Positions 8,621 through 15,729 of a stretch of 46,985 bases of DNA are shown here, one piece after another. The position numbers and the translations under genes are program-made. The stretch comes from an uncultured cyanobacterium (GTDB taxonomy: Bacteria > Cyanobacteriota > Cyanobacteriia > Cyanobacteriales > Nostocaceae): the NCBI GenBank assembly GCA_903903925.1, contig CAIVAU010000126.1, positions 1-46,985 on the forward strand, written 5' to 3'. The notes below the pieces were generated by a model that saw only the letters and a list, made by a program, of their open reading frames with translations, made no database searches and was not told the DNA's origin. Positions within the stretch are counted from its first letter, which is position 1, and each line of letters opens with the position of its first letter.

Positions 8621-10111
8621 ATGACCGACAAAAATCGCTCTCAATGGGACTTAGGTAGATTCATCGAAACTCTGACTTACTTTGAGGTTATCCCATTTCT
8701 CAACTGTATACAAAAGTTATTCCACGGTCGTTCTAAGGATAATCAAGATAGATCTGATGGAGGAAAAAAGGTGAGTGTAATATTGGTAGCAGGTGCAACG
8801 GGTGGTGTCGGTAAGCGAGTTGTGCGACGACTGGTTGAACGGGGTGATAAAGTTCGGGCGATCGTGCGCGATCTTGATAAAGCACGGTTGACTCTTGGTA
8901 ATGATATTGATTTGGTAGTTGCAGATATTACTAAACCGGAAACTTTGACTTCCCAAGTCATGGCGAATCTTCAAGCTGTAGTGTGTTGTACGGGAGTTCG
9001 TGTGCAGCCTGTAGAGGGAGATACCCCAGAACGAGAAAAATACTACCAAGGTGTCAAATTTTATCAGCCAGAAATTGTCGGTGACACCCCAGAAAATGTA
9101 GAGTATCAAGGTGTGAAAAACTTGGTGCAAGCAGCAGCTAAATATTTGCCAAAATTAGGTGAAAAAGTATTATTTGATTTCACAAATCCATCAACTGAAT
9201 TAAAAAATAACTGGGGTGCTGTTGATGATGTCGTCATGGGTGGCGTCAGTGAAAGTAATATCCAGTTCATCGAAGATACAGCTTTATTCGCAGGTAATGT
9301 TTCAACCGCTAACTCTGGAGGATTTGCTTCTATAAGAACGAAAAATTTCACTCCACCTTGGAATTTATCTGGTTATCAAGGTGTACAGTTACGTGTCAGA
9401 GGCGACGGTAACCGCTACAAATTTTTCTTACGGACAGAAACCCAATGGGATAGTATTGCCTATAGCTATTCTTTTGATACCGTAGCAAATACCTGGATAG
9501 ATGTTCGGATTCCTTTTACAGATTTTATTCCCGTATTTCGGGCAAAAACGGTAAAAAACTGCCCACCAATTGAGAAGAGTAAAATTTTTGCGGTTCAACT
9601 CATGTTGAGCAAGTTTGAACATGATGGCGAATTAAATCCCAAATTTTCACCAGGTGGTTTCGCTTTGCAAGTGGAATCAATAAAAGCTTATGGCAGTACA
9701 AATTTACCACAGTTTGTCCTGGTTAGTTCAGCAGGTGTGACTCGTCCTGGACGTCCTGGAATCAACTTAGATGAAGAACCACCAGCAGTCAAACTCAATG
9801 ACCAATTAGGAGGAATTTTGACGTGGAAGTTGAAGGGAGAAGATAGTATAAGGGAAAGTGGAATCCCTTATACTATTATTAGACCTTGTGCGTTGACCGA
9901 AGAACCAGGAGGTAAGGAGTTAATCTTCGAGCAAGGTGATAACATTAGGGGAAAAATCAGCCGAGAAGATGCGGCTGAAATCTGTGTAGAAGCGCTCCAA
10001 CAAACCAAGGCTTGCAATGTCACGTTTGAGGTGAAAGAAGGGGAAAATAACGCTGGTTCTATCGATAGACAAAGTTTATTTGCCCACCTCCAAGTGGATC
10101 ACAAGAGTTAG
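8621..10111 (+). CDS. Atypical SDR (NmrA-like) protein split by a CIA30 domain
   Basis: A 496-residue protein. After about 50 N-terminal residues comes an NAD(P)-binding Rossmann half with GATGGVG (58-64), RAIVRDLDKA and VVADIT. Residues about 170-360 form a CIA30 (complex I intermediate-associated 30) beta-sandwich (FDFTNPS, WGAVDDVVMGGVSES, GDGNRYKFFLRTE). The Rossmann fold then resumes (FVLVSSAGVTRPGRPG; SGIPYTIIRPCALTEEPGG). The plant chloroplast factor HCF173, needed for psbA translation, has the same split architecture, so a role in photosystem assembly or translation is plausible but inferred. The usual SDR Tyr-Lys pair is not evident, as in the atypical class. The stop codon TAG is formed by an AGTTAGGAG repeat unit. 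Confidence 0.85.
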   Translation: MTDKNRSQWDLGRFIETLTYFEVIPFLNCIQKLFHGRSKDNQDRSDGGKKVSVILVAGATGGVGKRVVRRLVERGDKVRAIVRDLDKARLTLGNDIDLVVADITKPETLTSQVMANLQAVVCCTGVRVQPVEGDTPEREKYYQGVKFYQPEIVGDTPENVEYQGVKNLVQAAAKYLPKLGEKVLFDFTNPSTELKNNWGAVDDVVMGGVSESNIQFIEDTALFAGNVSTANSGGFASIRTKNFTPPWNLSGYQGVQLRVRGDGNRYKFFLRTETQWDSIAYSYSFDTVANTWIDVRIPFTDFIPVFRAKTVKNCPPIEKSKIFAVQLMLSKFEHDGELNPKFSPGGFALQVESIKAYGSTNLPQFVLVSSAGVTRPGRPGINLDEEPPAVKLNDQLGGILTWKLKGEDSIRESGIPYTIIRPCALTEEPGGKELIFEQGDNIRGKISREDAAEICVEALQQTKACNVTFEVKEGENNAGSIDRQSLFAHLQVDHKS

Positions 10112-10120
10112 GAGTTAGGA

Positions 10121-10161
10121 GTTGTAGAGACAGGGGTGATTGCAAATCAAGTTTCTACAAC
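10121..10161. terminator. Bidirectional terminator-like hairpin overlapping the nuiA 3' end
   Basis: GTTGTAGA (10121-10128) pairs perfectly with TCTACAAC (10154-10161) around a 25-nt loop, between two convergent genes. The right arm is also the coding sequence for the last residues of the nuclease inhibitor. Confidence 0.45.
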
Positions 10162-10545
10162 TTTGGTGGAAAGCCCCGCTAAATTCCCTGTCGGGGTTTC
10201 ACCGACTACATACACATCAATCTCAATTTCCTTTAGACGATACACTTGCAAATTCTTCAAATTAGCCTTGAGAGTTTGCACCAGTGCTTGAAATTTCTTG
10301 ACACTTTCTTTCTCCTCATCTTCGTGCCAGTCTTCAGCAGTTGTGGCCACACTAAAGAAATCATCTACTGTGACAACTTTAACTGGTGTATCTGGAGAGT
10401 TGTTGGTTTGTTGTAAAACTTTCTCAGATGTTGCGGGTGCGGTGACATCCCACAAGAATGCTTCTAGGGGATATTCACTCTCACTCATCAGAAGTAAACC
10501 GTTAGATGCTTCGGTTAGTTGATCTTTGATTTGCGTATTAGTCAT
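10147..10545 (-). CDS. nuiA: Nuclease inhibitor NuiA-like protein
   Basis: A 132-residue acidic protein of the NuiA (nuclease A inhibitor) family: no signal peptide, N-terminal helix, then SESEYPLEAFLWD, central VTVDDFFSVATTAEDWHEDEE, and a C-terminal beta region. In the Anabaena NucA-NuiA complex, Glu24 and the C-terminal Thr of the inhibitor contact the catalytic metal site. Here residue 24 is Glu and the last residue is Thr132. It lies 113 bp downstream of the nuclease gene on the same strand. The likely role is to protect the cytoplasm from nuclease that has not been exported. Confidence 0.88.
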   Translation of the reverse strand: MTNTQIKDQLTEASNGLLLMSESEYPLEAFLWDVTAPATSEKVLQQTNNSPDTPVKVVTVDDFFSVATTAEDWHEDEEKESVKKFQALVQTLKANLKNLQVYRLKEIEIDVYVVGETPTGNLAGLSTKVVET

Positions 10546-10583
10546 TGGTCTTACTAGTAGAGTGCGATCGCAACATTAACGGT

Positions 10584-10614
10584 ATCATCCATCCTCCTGA
10601 TCATCCATCCTCCT
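10584..10614 (-). repeat. Duplicated 15-bp unit carrying Shine-Dalgarno-like AGGAGG, upstream of nuiA
   Basis: On the minus strand the unit AGGAGGATGGATGAT occurs twice, one base apart, in the nucA-nuiA spacer. Each copy holds a strong AGGAGG. They lie about 40-70 nt before the nuiA start, too far to serve as its ribosome site, and they would allow only a very short reading frame. They could be a regulatory site or a decoy ribosome site. Confidence 0.6.
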
Positions 10615-10658
10615 TTAGCCGTTCTTGGTCATTATTAATGACAAACTCTTGTGACACC

Positions 10659-11606
10659 CTATTGTGTGTTAGTTCTGTAATTACTGGGCGTTGGGATAAT
10701 TATTGTTTGATCAACTTTCGCCTCAATCACCTCCTGAATTTCTGACGGCACATTACTGAGAAAATCATAGCCTGTGAGTTTTTCTAGCTGATCAACAGAA
10801 GTTCTATATTGAGTCCATTTCACCTCTTTGATACCTTGTTCATTGGGTAGATTAACGGCAATGACACGGGTATTTTTTGTGATACCGCTCAAGCCTAAAC
10901 CCGGTGTATCTAAGACTACAATAATCTTCCAAGTCCTTGCTGGGACAGTAACCTTACCCTTGGCAAGAGTAGTTTCTCCTCCATTACTGCCGACACCGCC
11001 GATGCCGCTGGTACCTGCAACAATATAAAGTTCTTTTTCTTGTTTTGCCAATTGCCGACTGTAGCTTTCCAGTTGTTCCCACGGCCCTCGGTTATTGTCA
11101 GGGGCCTGGGGGATGATATTGGACATTAAAAATACTGCTGCGCTGTCTTCTTCTGTGTTATTTCTATCAGCAGCTGGTATTATATGACCTCTATCAAAAC
11201 CACTATTCGTGTAATCACTGGGTTTTACTTCATACCAACCTTCTGGCAGTGTCGTGTCTGGCCTAAATGCTGGGCGTTCTAGTGTCCCTAACCAGCTCTT
11301 GTTTAGCTGCCAGGAAACCCAATTGGGAATTCCCTTATCTCGGTTATAAGACAAAGCGTACTGTGGTCTTTCTATCAAGTAGTTATTAGGAGTCGTAACA
11401 GTTGCAGTCGCACCACTAGGATTTCCTAAAAGCAGGTGAGGGCTGTCAGCCGTGGGCTGCGGTTTTGTTACCGTTGGCTGGAGTGACGGTTTCTCAGGTG
11501 CTATGACTTGGGCTGACGCTGGAAAACAGACTATGAAGCACATAAGCACAGCTGTGACAGCTATGCTCCAAAAGCGTTGAATTGGCATTTTATTAGAGAT
11601 TCTCAC
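10659..11606 (-). CDS. nucA: Secreted sugar-non-specific DNA/RNA endonuclease NucA
   Basis: A 315-residue beta-beta-alpha-metal nuclease that cuts DNA and RNA non-specifically with a divalent metal. It has a signal peptide ending ASA-Q (about residue 32) and a Pro/Thr-rich linker, then the nuclease domain. The DRGH motif places the catalytic base at His141. The metal-ligand Asn172 and Glu180 in NNRGPWEQLE keep the same spacing as His124/Asn155/Glu163 of Anabaena NucA. An alternative start is Met7 (11588). The inhibitor gene follows on the same strand. The protein is probably periplasmic or extracellular, where it would salvage or clear nucleic acid. Confidence 0.95.
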   Translation of the reverse strand: MRISNKMPIQRFWSIAVTAVLMCFIVCFPASAQVIAPEKPSLQPTVTKPQPTADSPHLLLGNPSGATATVTTPNNYLIERPQYALSYNRDKGIPNWVSWQLNKSWLGTLERPAFRPDTTLPEGWYEVKPSDYTNSGFDRGHIIPAADRNNTEEDSAAVFLMSNIIPQAPDNNRGPWEQLESYSRQLAKQEKELYIVAGTSGIGGVGSNGGETTLAKGKVTVPARTWKIIVVLDTPGLGLSGITKNTRVIAVNLPNEQGIKEVKWTQYRTSVDQLEKLTGYDFLSNVPSEIQEVIEAKVDQTIIIPTPSNYRTNTQ

Positions 11607-11829
11607 TATGAATTAGACGAGTCAAAATGTGAAGTTTACGGATGAGCTTGCCTCTAGGTTGGTTGATTCCCAAACTTTTTTGAACCTCATCAAGATCAGT
11701 ACAACCCATATTAGTATATGGTAGTAATCGATATATCACGTTCTATATTTTTCACAATATATTTAGATTTAGACGCGCAGGGGCTTCCCGCAAATGTTAG
11801 TTTTATCCTTCTCCAAGAGAATTAAATTT

Positions 11830-12234
11830 ATGGAAACTCAAGAAAAACCCGTAACTTATGAAGGTGGTTGTCACTGTCGTGCAGTACGATTCCGGGTAGT
11901 GGTTGACAAGCACAAAGCTGATGATTGCAACTGTTCAATCTGTAGAAAGAAGGGCTTTTTACATTTAATTGTGCCCCAAGGTCAGTTTAATTTGCTGCAA
12001 GGCGAAGATGTATTAACAACCTACAGATTTAACACAGGAGTTGCCCAGCACAAATTTTGCCGCATTTGTGGAATTCACTCTTTTTATATTCCCCGCAGTC
12101 ACCCTGACTGCGTTGACGTGAATGTACGCTGTTTAGATGGTGATGTCGTGGCAAGGTTTGAGATTGTGCCTTTTGATGGGGCGAATTGGGAGCAAAATAT
12201 CGATAAGTTGCACTCTAGTTATTCCAATTCTTGA
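11830..12234 (+). CDS. GFA / CENP-V family zinc protein
   Basis: About 134 residues from the preferred ATG. An upstream in-frame ATG at 11794 adds 12 residues unlike the family. Zinc-binding cysteines are in family positions: GGCHC (Cys14, Cys16), CNCSIC (Cys33, 35, 38) and FCRICG. The family includes glutathione-dependent formaldehyde-activating enzyme and many uncharacterised small proteins, so formaldehyde detoxification is only one possibility. The 3' end overlaps the end of the decayed alkyltransferase gene on the other strand by 16 bp. Confidence 0.85.
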   Translation: METQEKPVTYEGGCHCRAVRFRVVVDKHKADDCNCSICRKKGFLHLIVPQGQFNLLQGEDVLTTYRFNTGVAQHKFCRICGIHSFYIPRSHPDCVDVNVRCLDGDVVARFEIVPFDGANWEQNIDKLHSSYSNS

Positions 12235-12695
12235 TTTCGACTCGCTTCCCAACCAAGCATAGCTACCTTACGTTCCAATCCCCAGTGATAACCACCTAAC
12301 TCGCCAGATTCCCGAATCACCCGATGGCATGGAATCAAGTACCCAACTGGATTGCGACCTAATGCATTACCGACAGCCCTAGCCGCAGTTGGACGACCCA
12401 TTGCCTCAGCTAAACCTTGGTAGGTTGTCATACCCCCAAACGGAACCCTCAGAAGCGCACGCCAAACTTGAATTTGAAAATTAGTCCCCTTAACAAAGAG
12501 AACTAAGGGAGTTTTGTTGACAGTAACTGGATGAAAGATTTGATCGCTGATTTGTTGAGTTGCTCTTTGGTCACGAATGATTTCACCGTTTACCCATTTT
12601 AGGCAAAGATCATCAAAAGCCGTCTGTTCAGCGATCGCATCCAGGAAATAAAGATTACAGATGCCACGAGATGTCGTGGTTATGCCAGAGACTAC
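12219..12695 (-). pseudogene. 5'-truncated Ada/Ogt-type O6-alkylguanine-DNA alkyltransferase
   Basis: An open frame runs from a stop at 12696-12698 to 12219 without a good start before the internal ATG at 12431. It encodes the N-terminal lobe tail ([24 protein letters not shown]), then the complete C-terminal domain: FQIQVWRALLRVPFG, the recognition helix ARAVGNALGRNP, and the active-site PCHRVI with its cysteine. The family normally has more N-terminal sequence, often an Ada-type module. The 70-residue frame starting at 12431 lacks part of the catalytic domain. I read this as a gene that lost its 5' end, probably inactive. Confidence 0.75.
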
Positions 12696-12770
12696 CTACT
12701 AGTAAATGGGGAATGGCAGGATCATGTCTTAAATGCTTTGACTAATCCTAACTGGCAATTATCTCCGTGA
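12657..12770 (+). pseudogene. C-terminal fragment of a GNAT acetyltransferase
   Basis: On the plus strand a start-less frame reads [20 protein letters not shown], then [10 protein letters not shown] and a stop at 12768-12770. This matches the end of RimJ-type GNAT N-acetyltransferases (a G-[YF]-x-R-[DE]-[YH] strand followed by a NGxWxDHxL strand). Its 5' part is missing and overlaps the missing 5' end of the alkyltransferase on the opposite strand. Confidence 0.6.
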
Positions 12771-13097
12771 GATTCAATCATCTATTGTTCACCTAGCAAG
12801 ATTTAGGGAGTATCTCGCCTCAAAATATTAATGCTGTCACTGCCAACGACTTCATGCTTCTACCCGACTTAACTAGCTAAGTATTAACAGGCTGACGCTC
12901 TTGTGTAATTTCTGCGAGCAGTTTATTGCTGACATTTTGCCTTGACGAGTCAACAGAATTTAACAAGCTAAAGCCTGCCTTGGTGATAAATTCAAATCAG
13001 GTGATTTTCCATAAGATAGCGTTTGTCGATGACGACCGCCCATTCCAGGAAACAGATGCTCCATCATAATTGCGTAGCGTGACGTTGGTATTTGCCC
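12771..13097. other. Gene-free stretch after the two truncated genes
   Basis: About 330 bp with no convincing gene. A 35-codon minus-strand frame starting ATGATGGAGCATCTG (near 13068) contains HLFPGMGGRHRQTLSYGKS and may be a scrap of an old gene, but I cannot name it. Confidence 0.4.
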
Positions 13098-13463
13098 CTA
13101 ACCCAGCATTAGCAATCCTTCAGGAAAATCTGCCACCAGCCGCTTTGTTTGCAGCCAGAGTACACCTAAAAGAATGTCTTGCAGTTCATCTCCACCTAAT
13201 ACTGGAACTGTAAACTCCTCTGCATCTAAAAGCACGGTTCCCTGATACATATTAAACCGTGCTTCTCCTCGTGCCGTCTGCATTCTGCTGGGATTAGTGT
13301 CTACAATCCAACCCAAACTATCGGCATCTTGGTTGTCAATTGCCAGCCAGCCAGTAAATCCTGTGTCTAGTAGTGCCTTAACTGGAATAATATCACCATC
13401 AGCAGCAATCAAACCGATTTCAAAGATTAACTCACCTTGACTATTAAACTCACCTGAAATCAT
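13098..13463 (-). CDS. Retropepsin-like aspartic protease
   Basis: A 121-residue single-domain clan AA aspartic protease. The active-site loop is ALLDTGFTG (Asp33), followed by WLAI. The matching hydrophobic-hydrophobic-Gly turn is ILLGVLWL near the C-terminus. Such short proteases should act as homodimers, each subunit giving one Asp. No signal peptide is seen, so it is probably cytoplasmic. The start overlaps the stop of the upstream gene by 4 bp (ATGA), so the two are translationally coupled. Its substrate is unknown. Confidence 0.82.
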   Translation of the reverse strand: MISGEFNSQGELIFEIGLIAADGDIIPVKALLDTGFTGWLAIDNQDADSLGWIVDTNPSRMQTARGEARFNMYQGTVLLDAEEFTVPVLGGDELQDILLGVLWLQTKRLVADFPEGLLMLG

Positions 13464-13777
13464 ATTCGACCGCAGACTCCGGTTTCATTGACGCGGAGAA
13501 TCAGACACAGTTGATCAGGGTGTTTTTCACGCGCCTTTTGTCTAACTACTATTTCATCTGGATCTATAAAATAGTCTCCACTATCAGGCTCAATAAACAT
13601 AAACCAGTCATAATGTTCTTTAATAAGCGTCGCTTGCACCCGCTCAAAAATCACCTGACAACGCTGATTAAACTCTTCCCACTCAGCCTGACGCCGTGCT
13701 TTCTCTTCGGGTAAAAGTTGACGTTCTGGGAATACTCTTCCTCGACGTGGCGTTTGATTAGAAGATAGTTGTGTCAT
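13460..13777 (-). CDS. Small partner protein of the aspartic protease, function unknown
   Basis: A 105-residue charged protein. The N-terminal half is basic and helical (RRGRVFPERQLLPEEKARRQ). The C-terminal half reads IEPDSGDYFIDPDEIVVRQK and LILRVNETGVCGRI. No membrane segment is present. It overlaps the protease gene by 4 bp, so they form a two-gene unit. I know similar pairs from other cyanobacteria but no function. It could regulate or target the protease. Confidence 0.7.
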   Translation of the reverse strand: MTQLSSNQTPRRGRVFPERQLLPEEKARRQAEWEEFNQRCQVIFERVQATLIKEHYDWFMFIEPDSGDYFIDPDEIVVRQKAREKHPDQLCLILRVNETGVCGRI

Positions 13778-13843
13778 TTTTTCTATTTGTTTAATGTTAG
13801 GTATATAGGTGGTGGTTTACTTAATTATAAGTTGATTTTATCG

Positions 13844-13870
13844 CCCCCTCTTTGAAGCGCAAAGAGGGGG
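13844..13870 (-). terminator. Strong hairpin terminator of the ycf45-type gene
   Basis: A perfect 11-bp stem, CCCCCTCTTTG with CAAAGAGGGGG around a 5-nt loop, lies 14 bp after the stop codon. On the minus strand it is followed by CGATAAAATC. The stem is strong but the T tract is weak. Confidence 0.6.
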
Positions 13871-13883
13871 ATGAGGGGTGAGG

Positions 13884-15623
13884 TTAAGCTGGATAAATCC
13901 GCAAACGCCGATTTGGTTCTTCCCCGAAACTATGAGATTTCAGGCGGTAGTGTTCTACCAACTCGTGTTGCATTTTGCGTACAGAGGCAGAACGGGGTAA
14001 TAACTCGACTGGCTGTCCTTTGGGAATAACGATTTGCTCTACGGCAAGTCTTGCTTCTTCTAGGGCATCCATCTCATCATCGCTCCCGCTGTGGAGGAAT
14101 AATTGTAGTTCGCGATCATCGGCGCTATCTGGTTCGTCAAGATTTAGCAGCCGCCGTAAGCCACGGGTAATCTGGGGAATGGTGCTGGCTTTAATCATGT
14201 GGATTGGCACTTGACGGGCTTTCGCCATTTGCCGTAATTTGGCATGATTTTTGACGTGCGATCGCAGTGCCAAAATTGCATCAGCTGTATCGATATCCTT
14301 GGTCAATTCCACTGGTAAATTCAGCACTTGGGTGACCTGTTCTAATTGGCTACGGCTGACGCCATAAGGATAAACGTGCAGTGGTAAATCTTCACCGTTG
14401 GGACCTGCTTGTCTAATGGCAGTGAAATCAAAGCCGTCAGAGTAATTTAAGGATTCATCTAGCAAGCGGTCAAACTCAGTTTGCCCAGAAACCCTTTCTC
14501 GCTCTGAAGACAATGGTGGTAGTGGTAGCATTTGCCCAGAGGCACGCCAGCCGTTAGCTTGTCGCGCCGGCATCAAAGACTCCTCCCCACTGATGGCATG
14601 TGCATGGGCACGACCGTTGACTACGGTTAATTGGCGTGTCATCGTCACCTTGCCATTTTCATCAACAGTTCTCACTTGTGGGTTAGCTTGACGCCCCCGG
14701 AGAAGATTATCTACCATGTCAGCAACGCATTCATGGACTACCCAGCGCTGCCGTTCTAACATTTCTACGGCAATTTCAAAGGTAGGAGGAGCTTTGCGTT
14801 CCAAAACGGTTTTTTGAGAGCCTCGCCGTCTAGCTTCGTCATCTCCCAGTGTCACAGCCTGGATACCACCAACTAAATCGGAGAGGGTAGGGTTTTTGAT
14901 CAGGTTTTCAATCTGGTTCCCGTGGGCAGTACCTACTAACTGAACACCCCGTTCAGCAATAGTGCGAGCCGCCATTGCTTCCAATTCTGTACCAATTTCA
15001 TCAATGACGATGACTTCTGGCATATGGTTTTCAACTGCCTCAATCATCACCTGATGCTGAAGTTCGGGATGAGCCACTTGCATCCGCCGCGCACGACCGA
15101 TAGCGGGGTGGGCAACGTCACCATCTCCGGCGATTTCGTTGGAAGTATCAATTATTACTACTCGCTTATTGAGGTCATCCGCCAAAACACGGGCGATTTC
15201 CCGTAAGGCGGTCGTTTTACCTACGCCTGGGCGTCCCAGCATGAGAATCGACTTTCCAGTTTCTACCAAATCGCGGATCATGCCAATTGTTCCGAATACC
15301 GCTCGACCAACACGGCAGGTTAAGCCAATAATCTTACCTGTACGGTTGCGGATAGCACTGATCCTGTGCAGGGTTTGCTCAATTCCTGCTCGATTATCTC
15401 CGCCAAAGGTTCCCACTCGCTGAATGCAATCATCTATCTGTTCCTGAGCAATGGGTATTTCGCTCAGATACTCAGCGATATGGGGAAAACGAGCCTCTGG
15501 GCGACGACCCAGATCCAAGACTACTTCTACTAAACTATCTCGTTGGGGATGCTTCTCTAGTATCTGCCGCAGGTCTTGGGGCAAAATGTCTAATAACTTT
15601 TGGAGATCGTCTGTAATCGTCAT
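13884..15623 (-). CDS. ycf45: Ycf45-type AAA ATPase with R3H nucleic-acid-binding domain
   Basis: 579 residues from the ATG at 15623, which gives the usual N-terminus MTITDDLQKLLDILP. A longer in-frame start at 15770 would overlap ldpA. The N-terminal domain resembles SpoIIIAA-type ATPases. Walker A is GRPGVGKTT (residues 130-138) and Walker B is VIVIDEIG. A middle linker with low conservation precedes an R3H domain at the C-terminus (near MQHELVEHYRLKSHSFG), which binds single-stranded nucleic acid in other proteins. The family is conserved in cyanobacteria and in some algal plastids as ycf45, and its role is not established. Confidence 0.88.
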   Translation of the reverse strand: MTITDDLQKLLDILPQDLRQILEKHPQRDSLVEVVLDLGRRPEARFPHIAEYLSEIPIAQEQIDDCIQRVGTFGGDNRAGIEQTLHRISAIRNRTGKIIGLTCRVGRAVFGTIGMIRDLVETGKSILMLGRPGVGKTTALREIARVLADDLNKRVVIIDTSNEIAGDGDVAHPAIGRARRMQVAHPELQHQVMIEAVENHMPEVIVIDEIGTELEAMAARTIAERGVQLVGTAHGNQIENLIKNPTLSDLVGGIQAVTLGDDEARRRGSQKTVLERKAPPTFEIAVEMLERQRWVVHECVADMVDNLLRGRQANPQVRTVDENGKVTMTRQLTVVNGRAHAHAISGEESLMPARQANGWRASGQMLPLPPLSSERERVSGQTEFDRLLDESLNYSDGFDFTAIRQAGPNGEDLPLHVYPYGVSRSQLEQVTQVLNLPVELTKDIDTADAILALRSHVKNHAKLRQMAKARQVPIHMIKASTIPQITRGLRRLLNLDEPDSADDRELQLFLHSGSDDEMDALEEARLAVEQIVIPKGQPVELLPRSASVRKMQHELVEHYRLKSHSFGEEPNRRLRIYPA

Positions 15624-15729
15624 GCTTTCTATGGTGACGTTTTTAGAGATAGCGAGGACACTTCTGTACTCTTCGATGAGCCATAGGAAAGTGTCTGTAA
15701 CATGCAACGCAGGGGTCACTACCGTGACT

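Noticed and set aside
8717..9130. 137-codon open frame on the minus strand
   Set aside because: Antisense to the SDR-CIA30 gene. Its translation is rich in His, Ser and Thr with no recognisable motif.
13098..13777. Protease pair as a standard toxin-antitoxin system
   Set aside because: The overlap fits, but neither protein has the size or motifs of known toxin or antitoxin families. It is kept only as an open possibility.
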